Below, piece by piece: positions 54,245-61,058 of a stretch of 64,000 nt of DNA (position 1 is the stretch's first letter; each line of letters opens with the position of its first letter). Source of the stretch: Bacteroidales bacterium (GTDB lineage Bacteria; Bacteroidota; Bacteroidia; Bacteroidales; GCA-2748055); contig JARGFP010000017.1 of the NCBI GenBank assembly GCA_029210585.1, forward strand, positions 1 through 64,000, in the 5' to 3' direction. The notes beneath the pieces are model-generated. The model saw nothing but the letters and a program-made list of their open reading frames with translations, made no database searches and had not been told where the DNA came from. A program made the translations under genes and the position numbers.

Positions 54245-57022
54245 ATGAGTGAACCAAAAAAACTGTTTTTACTGGACAGCTATGCCCTGATTTTCAGGTC
54301 ATACTATGCTTTTCTTAAAAACCCGATGCGCAATAACAGCGGGATGAATACCTCCACGGTATTCGGATTCACCCTTACACTTGATGAACTGCTGAGAAAA
54401 GAGGCTCCGACACATATCATGGCTGCGTTTGATGCCTCCGGTCCCACGTTCCGGCATGAATTGTATGAGCCCTACAAGGCCAACAGGGATGCAACCCCGG
54501 AAGATATTAAAGAATCAATTCCCTGGGTAAAGGACCTGTTAACGGCATACCAGATACCGGTCATCGAAAAGCTGGGGTACGAGGCCGACGACATCATTGG
54601 AACCATTGCCAAAAAAGCAGAAAAAGAAGGCTTCGAGGTGTACATGGTTACACCTGACAAGGATTTTGCCCAGCTCGTCAGTGAAAGAATATATATGTAT
54701 AAACCCGCCCGTTCCGGCAATGGTGCCGAAATCCTCGGGATCGACCAGGTAAAGGAAAAGTTCAGGGTAGAGGAACCGCACCAGGTCATCGATATCCTGG
54801 CCCTTTGGGGCGATGCTTCCGACAACATCCCGGGAGCCCCCGGAATTGGTGAAAAAACAGCCAAAAAACTGATTGAGAGCTTTGGCTCCATTGATGGGGT
54901 ATATGAAAATATTAGCAGCCTGAAAGGAAAGCAACGCGAAAACCTTGAAAATGCACAGGAACAGGTCCGGCTTTCAAGGAAACTGGCCACGATAATTGTC
55001 GATGCCTCCATCGAATACGACCTTGGGCTTGCAGAACGAAAACCCATTGAAAAAGCAAAGCTTTCAGCGATCTTTGATGCGCTCAACTTTAAAAACCTGC
55101 ACAGCAGAATCCTCGGTGAAGAAGAAATTATAAGCAATTCACAAAAAGGACAACAGGAATCTTTATTTGGAGAAACAATTCAATCGGCTGGTGCACCAGC
55201 CACTTCATCAAAAAACATCCACACCCAGCCGCATGCATACCACCTTGTGACGGGTGAAAAGGACATCAACAGTATGCTTGACCGGTTGGAGGAACTGGAT
55301 AAATTTTGTTTCGATTCAGAAACAACCGGCCTGGATACTATTGATTCTAAGATAGTTGGGCTCTCCTTTTGCTGGAAGGCACATGAAGCATATTATATCG
55401 ATCTTTCTGCTTACGACCCTGTCCCGGAAAGCATCATAGCCCGTCTGAAGAAAGTTTTTGGCAACAGCGAGCGCCTGGTGATCGGTCAAAACCTCAAGTA
55501 TGATCTGCACATGTTAAAAAATTATGGGATTGAGGTTACGGGAAGTTTATTTGATACGATGGTTGCACACTACCTGGTGGTGCCTGAAAGGAAGCATGGA
55601 CTGGATGCAATGGCGGAAGAATATTTTGGCTATACCAAGGTGAAGACCGAGGAGATGATCGGAAAAAAGGGAGCCCGGCAGCAGAATTTCAGGGACCTGG
55701 ATCCTGAAAAGGTGAAGGATTATGCCTGTGAGGATGCAGATATCACCTGGCTGCTTTATGAAGTGCTTGAAAAGGAGCTGAAAGAAAAAGGAGTGGATAC
55801 ATTGGCATGGGATATCGAAATGCCCCTGGTGCGGGTGCTGATGGAAATGGAACACGCGGGGGTGAGCCTCGACAGGAAGGGACTGGCGGATTTCGCAGAA
55901 GACCTGCGCAATGAACTGATCGGTATTGAAAAAAGGATTTTTGAACTGGCCGGACAGGAATTCAATGTCGGGTCTCCCAGGCAACTCGGGGAGATACTCT
56001 TCGACAAGCTCAAAATCATTCCTGATGCAAAAAAGACAAAAACGAAACAATACAGCACCGGTGAAGATATACTGATCACCCTGGTTGATAAGCACGAGAT
56101 TGTGCAGCAGGTACTCAATTACAGGTCAGAAAAGAAATTATTGAACACATACGTGGATGCATTGCCAAAGTTGGTGCATCCTGCAACAGGACGCATCCAT
56201 ACTTCGTTTAACCAGACGCTGGTGACCACGGGGAGACTTTCTTCCAATAACCCCAACCTGCAGAATATTCCCATCAGGGAGGAACGGGGTCGTGAGATCC
56301 GCAAAGCCTTTACCAGTTCAGATGCACAGCACAGGTTTCTTTCAGCAGACTACAGCCAGATCGAACTCAGGCTGATGGCACACCTGAGTAAGGACGAGAA
56401 CATGATCAGGGCATTTATTGAGAAGGAAGACATACACACTACCACGGCATCCAAGGTTTATAACGTGCCGATTGATGAAGTTACAAAAGACATGCGTTCA
56501 AGGGCCAAGACAGCCAACTTCGGGATCATATACGGGATATCGGCCTTCGGGCTTTCACAACGGATGCGCATTCCACGCTCAGAAGCCAAAGAACTGATTG
56601 ACGGCTATTTCAACACCTATCCTTCGGTGCGGACGTTCATGGATAAATGCATTGAAAAGGCCAGGGAGAAAGGGTATGTGGAAACCATTTTCGGAAGAAG
56701 AAGGTACCTGCCGGATATACACTCCAGGAATTCCATGATCCGTGGCAATGCAGAACGGAATGCGATCAATACCCCTATCCAGGGAACGGCCGCTGATATT
56801 ATCAAAATCGCAATGGTATCTGTATTCCGGGCATTCCGGGAAAAAGGGCTTTCCACGGAGATGATCATCCAGGTACATGATGAACTGAACTTTAACGTAC
56901 CACTGAATGAACTTGAAACCGTTCAAAAGATCGTCAGAAATTCAATGGAGCAGGCCGTGGAACTGTCCGTTCCCCTGGAAATCGATATGAACCACGGCAG
57001 CAACTGGCTGGAGGCCCACTAA
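54245..57022 (+). CDS. polA: DNA polymerase I
   Basis: Fills gaps and removes RNA primers. The 925-residue protein has all three domains: 5'-3' exonuclease (LFLLDSYALIFRSYYAFLK, EADDIIGTIA, GDASDNIPGAPGIGEKTA), 3'-5' exonuclease with the active DxE motif (FDSETTGLD), and the polymerase with motif A DYSQIELRLMAHLS, motif B RAKTANFGIIYGIS and motif C VHDELNF. All key residues are intact. Its end nearly touches the end of the convergent C-terminal protease gene. Confidence 0.97.
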   Translation: MSEPKKLFLLDSYALIFRSYYAFLKNPMRNNSGMNTSTVFGFTLTLDELLRKEAPTHIMAAFDASGPTFRHELYEPYKANRDATPEDIKESIPWVKDLLTAYQIPVIEKLGYEADDIIGTIAKKAEKEGFEVYMVTPDKDFAQLVSERIYMYKPARSGNGAEILGIDQVKEKFRVEEPHQVIDILALWGDASDNIPGAPGIGEKTAKKLIESFGSIDGVYENISSLKGKQRENLENAQEQVRLSRKLATIIVDASIEYDLGLAERKPIEKAKLSAIFDALNFKNLHSRILGEEEIISNSQKGQQESLFGETIQSAGAPATSSKNIHTQPHAYHLVTGEKDINSMLDRLEELDKFCFDSETTGLDTIDSKIVGLSFCWKAHEAYYIDLSAYDPVPESIIARLKKVFGNSERLVIGQNLKYDLHMLKNYGIEVTGSLFDTMVAHYLVVPERKHGLDAMAEEYFGYTKVKTEEMIGKKGARQQNFRDLDPEKVKDYACEDADITWLLYEVLEKELKEKGVDTLAWDIEMPLVRVLMEMEHAGVSLDRKGLADFAEDLRNELIGIEKRIFELAGQEFNVGSPRQLGEILFDKLKIIPDAKKTKTKQYSTGEDILITLVDKHEIVQQVLNYRSEKKLLNTYVDALPKLVHPATGRIHTSFNQTLVTTGRLSSNNPNLQNIPIREERGREIRKAFTSSDAQHRFLSADYSQIELRLMAHLSKDENMIRAFIEKEDIHTTTASKVYNVPIDEVTKDMRSRAKTANFGIIYGISAFGLSQRMRIPRSEAKELIDGYFNTYPSVRTFMDKCIEKAREKGYVETIFGRRRYLPDIHSRNSMIRGNAERNAINTPIQGTAADIIKIAMVSVFRAFREKGLSTEMIIQVHDELNFNVPLNELETVQKIVRNSMEQAVELSVPLEIDMNHGSNWLEAH

Positions 57023-57024
57023 CA

Positions 57025-58710
57025 CTAATGTGCCCCGGCAACAGTATGTTTTGCAAGCGTCCCCTCTTTACCATTCAGGATATTTTGAACCTGTATCGTA
57101 TTTGAGATCACCTCCAACGCTTTATCGAGCTGGATATCATTGCGGATCTGCTTCCTGATCCTGCCACTGTGATAATAATAGCGGCCTGCGATCTCCTCCT
57201 CCATGATCTGCTGGATTTCCGCGCGGAATGTTTCCATATCCTTCATATTGTTGTGTGAAAGCTTTTCTTTCAACGCCGCGAATTCTTCTTCAGATAACTG
57301 GTAATACTTTTCGCGTTTTGCCGTCTCCACGAGGGTTGAAAAGGCTTTTTCACTGGCCGTTTCGTATTCAAAATCCTTATCGGTTACAAAATCCCGGAAT
57401 GCTTCATATTCCGTATCCGTTAAATTGAATACAGCGGGACTTTCAATGGTGTCTTTCGTGTTCCTGAATTTGGTGGCATAATCGAAAAACATGTTTTCCG
57501 TATACAACCGCAATGTGATCTCACTCAGGTTCTCCGGAACCACTTCAATATCAGGCCGGATCCCGCCGCCGTCGTATACCACGCGCCCATTCCTGGTCTC
57601 GTATTCACTGATGAGTGAATCCGGTACCGCTCCCACACTTCCATCTTCATTCCTGTGGGTGTAATCAAGGGCCTGGATGCACCTGCCGGAAGGGATGTAG
57701 TATTTTGCCGTGGTAACCTTGAGTTGTGCATTGTACTTGAGTGGACGCGTGGTCTGAACAAGCCCCTTCCCGAAGGTGCGTTGCCCGATAACCACGGCAC
57801 GATCAAGGTCCTGCATGGCACCGGCAACAATCTCGGAAGCGGAGGCAGATCCCCGGTTCACCAGCACTACGATCGGGATTTCCGTGTCCAGCGCCTGTTC
57901 GGTTGTCTTGTATTCACTGTCCCATTTTTTCACCTTTCCTTTGGTGCTGACAATCAATTCTCCCTTGTCAATGAAAAGGTTACAGGTTCTTACAGCCTCA
58001 ATCATCAGTCCGCCGGGATTGCTGCGCAGGTCCAGTACCAGCCGGTTGAACGATGCGTTCTTTTTCAGGTCAAGAAAGGCTTTTCGCACCTCTGCGGAAG
58101 CATTGGTGGTAAAATTGCTGAGTCGTATGTATCCAGTATGATCCGACAGCATGCCATGATAGGGAACATTGGTGATCACGATTTTTTCGCGCTTCATGCC
58201 GACATCGAGCACTTCCTCAGTATAGGGTCGTTTTGCCTTGACATTCAGCATGGTACCCGGCTCACCCTTGAGCAACTCACTTACCTCCGATATATCCATT
58301 CCGCTGGTCTTTTTACCCGAAACCTCCACGAGGACATCCCCGGCACGCAATCCCGATTTAGCTGCAGGAAAGTTTTCGTAGGGATCTGCAATAATGATCT
58401 GGTCGTCGGCCCTTCGGATCAGACTGCCGATTCCGCCATATTCTCCGGTGGTCTGGAAATTAAAATCATCCATCTCTTTTTCAGGAATATAGGTAGTATA
58501 GGGATCGAGCTCATTCAGCATGGAATTGATGCTCGTGGTAACCAGCTCCTCGGGGGAGGTCTCGTCCACATAAAACATGTTGAGCTCCCGGAACAGGGTG
58601 CAGTAGATGTCCAGGTTCTTGACGATCTCAAGATCCCGGTTGTTGATGGTGGTGAATCCTGCGCCCAGCACCAATACCAGGATTCCCGTAATAATAATCT
58701 TCTTTCTCAC
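57025..58710 (-). CDS. S41 family C-terminal processing protease
   Basis: A 561-residue protease with an N-terminal signal or membrane anchor (IIITGILVLVLGAGF), a PDZ domain (about 85-170, AKSGLRAGDVLVEVSGK) and the S41 catalytic domain. The Ser/Lys pair is seen as GSASASEIVAGAMQD and RTFGKGLVQT. The C-terminal extension (about 390-561) is longer than in E. coli Prc-type minimal cores and typical of Bacteroidetes. It acts in the periplasm on C-termini of exported proteins. Confidence 0.93.
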   Translation of the reverse strand: MRKKIIITGILVLVLGAGFTTINNRDLEIVKNLDIYCTLFRELNMFYVDETSPEELVTTSINSMLNELDPYTTYIPEKEMDDFNFQTTGEYGGIGSLIRRADDQIIIADPYENFPAAKSGLRAGDVLVEVSGKKTSGMDISEVSELLKGEPGTMLNVKAKRPYTEEVLDVGMKREKIVITNVPYHGMLSDHTGYIRLSNFTTNASAEVRKAFLDLKKNASFNRLVLDLRSNPGGLMIEAVRTCNLFIDKGELIVSTKGKVKKWDSEYKTTEQALDTEIPIVVLVNRGSASASEIVAGAMQDLDRAVVIGQRTFGKGLVQTTRPLKYNAQLKVTTAKYYIPSGRCIQALDYTHRNEDGSVGAVPDSLISEYETRNGRVVYDGGGIRPDIEVVPENLSEITLRLYTENMFFDYATKFRNTKDTIESPAVFNLTDTEYEAFRDFVTDKDFEYETASEKAFSTLVETAKREKYYQLSEEEFAALKEKLSHNNMKDMETFRAEIQQIMEEEIAGRYYYHSGRIRKQIRNDIQLDKALEVISNTIQVQNILNGKEGTLAKHTVAGAH

Positions 58711-58969
58711 AGGTATATGTTTTTATTAAAGTCTTATGATTTAATTCGTTATAATTTCCGTTTTCTCTCCTGTTGCGTTGTTCTTACTCCTTCTGAGAAC
58801 GCAAGTGTTAATATTGCTGTTGTATTCCCAACACGGACAGCTACAAATATATCTTAAAATATACGGAATCCTTCACCGATCTCCCCGGACCTCGGGAACA
58901 TTAACGTTTTTTAAGTAATGTCATAAAAGTAGAACGGATGATTATTCTGCATATCTTTGCCGGAAATCT
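58711..58969 (+). promoter_or_regulatory. Divergent region with promoter box for the DUF4271 gene
   Basis: TATCTTTG at 58952-58959 is an exact -7 box. It ends only 10 bases before ATG 58970, so the transcript would have a very short leader. No clear -33 box is seen. The rest of this 259-base gap is AT-rich and must hold the protease promoter, which I cannot place. Confidence 0.45.
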
Positions 58970-59773
58970 ATGGGAATGAGCGTTCAGAACAGGATCGACA
59001 CCATCGCAGGTATCGCTGATACCACCGGGTCGGAACCATGTGTGAAGGCACTGGCTGCGCCTCTATCCGGTGAGCGAACGCTCCCGCCGGAAGCATTTCT
59101 CTCCGAACCCGGTTTCCTGGTAGAAAACGCTTCCGAAGAATGGCACTTCTATTTCCTTGTTTTCCTGCTGATCGCATTTGCCGTGTCACGGGCTTTCCTG
59201 GGACAATTACTGAACCCCACCTTTACTGCCGCTGTGAGGTACAGCACCGCCGTGGGAATGTATAAAGACAACAGCCAGTTACAACGGCAGATTGATACAG
59301 TGCTGTATGGATTTTACTTCGTTTCCACGGGTTTTTTCACAATGCTGATCGCCGGGCACTTTCACTTGTTTCCCTATGGTCTCCGGGGTGTTGAACTGTT
59401 CGGTTTTTTCACAATAGTGATCATGCTGGTATTTTTCCTGCGCATTGTCGTGGTGAACATCGTCGGACATGTTTTTCTCAACCTGAAATTATTCAGGGCA
59501 TACCTCTATCATGCATTTATTTATAACAAGCTTACAGGAATACTGTTGCTCCCGATGGGTATTGTTATCGTCTATACAAACGGGATACTCAATGATATCG
59601 CGGTATGGTCCGCCCTGGCGATAATCGGTGTAATGCTGGTAATGAAAATTTACAGGGGCATCCTGTTCGCCATAAAGTACCGGGTTTTAAATTTCTATTT
59701 GTTTTTGTACCTTTGTGCCCTTGAATTGGTACCAATGTTATTGTTGTACAAGTGGTTTACGATCATAGTGTAG
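58970..59773 (+). CDS. DUF4271 family membrane protein
   Basis: A 267-residue protein with about seven predicted membrane segments after a hydrophilic N-terminal stretch of about 55 residues. It matches DUF4271, a Bacteroidetes family of unknown role that is commonly encoded just before a uroporphyrinogen-III synthase gene, as here (30 bases). Conserved parts include AVSRAFLGQLLNPTF and LYHAFIYNKLTGILLLP. A link to heme or to the membrane is suggested only by position. Confidence 0.85.
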   Translation: MGMSVQNRIDTIAGIADTTGSEPCVKALAAPLSGERTLPPEAFLSEPGFLVENASEEWHFYFLVFLLIAFAVSRAFLGQLLNPTFTAAVRYSTAVGMYKDNSQLQRQIDTVLYGFYFVSTGFFTMLIAGHFHLFPYGLRGVELFGFFTIVIMLVFFLRIVVVNIVGHVFLNLKLFRAYLYHAFIYNKLTGILLLPMGIVIVYTNGILNDIAVWSALAIIGVMLVMKIYRGILFAIKYRVLNFYLFLYLCALELVPMLLLYKWFTIIV

Positions 59774-59803
59774 TTGTAATACAGAACTAAAGGTAGAAGA
59801 AAT

Positions 59804-60562
59804 ATGAGCAGAATCAAGAAAATTTTGGTCTCACAACCCCAGCCCGAGAATGACAAATCCCCTTACTTTGATCTGGCCGAGAAACACAATCTGAAAATTG
59901 ATTTTCGTCCATTCATCCATGTTGAAGGAATCAGTACGAAAGAGTTCCGTCAATCCAAAGTAGACCTCTCTAATCACTCCGCAGTGATTTTTACAAGCAA
60001 AACCTCCATCGATCACTATTTCAGGATTGCAGATGAAACCCGGGTAACAATTCCCGATACCATGAAGTATTTCTGTATATCCGAATCGACGGCGTACTAC
60101 CTGCAAAAGTACATCGTGTACCGGAAAAGGAAAATCTTCTTTGGAAAAGGAAAGATGGAAGATCTCGTTGAGATTATGATGAAACACAAGGATGAAAACT
60201 TCCTGGTTCCGCTTTCTGCCGCACACAAGGAAGAGATCCCGGTGCTTCTTGAAAAACACAAATTTAAATTTACCAAATCGATCCTGTATAAAACAGAATG
60301 CAGCGATCTCTCCGACCTGGCAGATGTGAATTACGACGTGCTGGTGTTTTACAGTCCGTCCGGTATCAAGTCCCTGCTGCAGAATTTCCCCGATTTCAAG
60401 CAGAACAATACCAAAATTGCATCTTTCGGTGACAAGACCGCCAGAGCTGTCGAAGAGGCAGGACTGAGGCTCGATATCAAAGCACCGGCGCCACAGGCGC
60501 CTTCCATGACCATGGCGCTGGAAAGTTTCATCGAACAGCACAATAAAAATGGGAAAAGCTGA
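59804..60562 (+). CDS. hemD: Uroporphyrinogen-III synthase
   Basis: Closes the linear tetrapyrrole to uroporphyrinogen III in heme synthesis. The 252-residue protein has the two-domain HemD fold with poor overall conservation. Recognisable parts are VLVSQPQP-like N-terminus (ILVSQPQPEN), VIFTSKTSIDHYF, LVPLSAAHKEE, VFYSPSGIKSLLQNF and IASFGDKTARAVEEAG. The Bacteroidetes context DUF4271-hemD-rnpA supports the call. The gene ends 22 bases before a strong hairpin. Confidence 0.88.
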   Translation: MSRIKKILVSQPQPENDKSPYFDLAEKHNLKIDFRPFIHVEGISTKEFRQSKVDLSNHSAVIFTSKTSIDHYFRIADETRVTIPDTMKYFCISESTAYYLQKYIVYRKRKIFFGKGKMEDLVEIMMKHKDENFLVPLSAAHKEEIPVLLEKHKFKFTKSILYKTECSDLSDLADVNYDVLVFYSPSGIKSLLQNFPDFKQNNTKIASFGDKTARAVEEAGLRLDIKAPAPQAPSMTMALESFIEQHNKNGKS

Positions 60563-60583
60563 TCCGGGAACATAACATATAAC

Positions 60584-60610
60584 AAAGGGGGGAGCAATCC
60601 CCCTTTTTTT
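60584..60610 (+). terminator. Rho-independent terminator directly before rnpA
   Basis: Stem GGGGGA/TCCCCC closed by the stable tetraloop GCAA (60588-60603), extended by A-T pairs, then seven T residues (60604-60610). The T run is directly followed by the rnpA ATG at 60611. It would end the DUF4271-hemD transcript or act as an attenuator of rnpA. Confidence 0.85.
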
Positions 60611-60997
60611 ATGGCAACATACACTTTCAATAAACGTGAAAAACTAAAGAGCAGGAAATCGATCGAGTCCCTGTTCAGGTCGGGAAGTACTTTCTCCTCG
60701 CCTCCTTTTCGCCTGCTGTACCGTAAGGTGGAAGACCTTCCCGTACCAGTACAGATGACGGTTGCCATTCCCAAAAGAAGCGTCCGCCGGGCGGTGGACC
60801 GGAACCTGCTCAAACGCAGAACCCGCGAAGCCTACCGTCTGCAAAAAAACAGTCTCCTTAAAAAAGTGACCGAAAAAAAAGCCTGCTACCAGATTCTGTT
60901 GCTTTACCATTCTGACGGTATCGCCGACTTCAGAACCATCCAAAGCGCCGTCCGGGTCCTGCTCACCCGGCTCGAACAGGCGGTAGACAAACAATAA
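60611..60997 (+). CDS. rnpA: Ribonuclease P protein component
   Basis: The protein subunit of RNase P, which trims the 5' ends of tRNA precursors. The 128-residue protein has the FNKREKLKSRKSIESLF start and the RNR signature in RRAVDRNLLKRRTREAYR. The ATG follows the terminator T run with no gap, so rnpA must be read through that hairpin or be expressed from a promoter inside hemD. rpmH, its usual partner, is absent here. Confidence 0.95.
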   Translation: MATYTFNKREKLKSRKSIESLFRSGSTFSSPPFRLLYRKVEDLPVPVQMTVAIPKRSVRRAVDRNLLKRRTREAYRLQKNSLLKKVTEKKACYQILLLYHSDGIADFRTIQSAVRVLLTRLEQAVDKQ

Positions 60998-61058
60998 GTA
61001 TTGGTATTGTTCCAGGCCTTGCTTACCTTTAAAGGATAAAATCCCAAAATCACGCACC

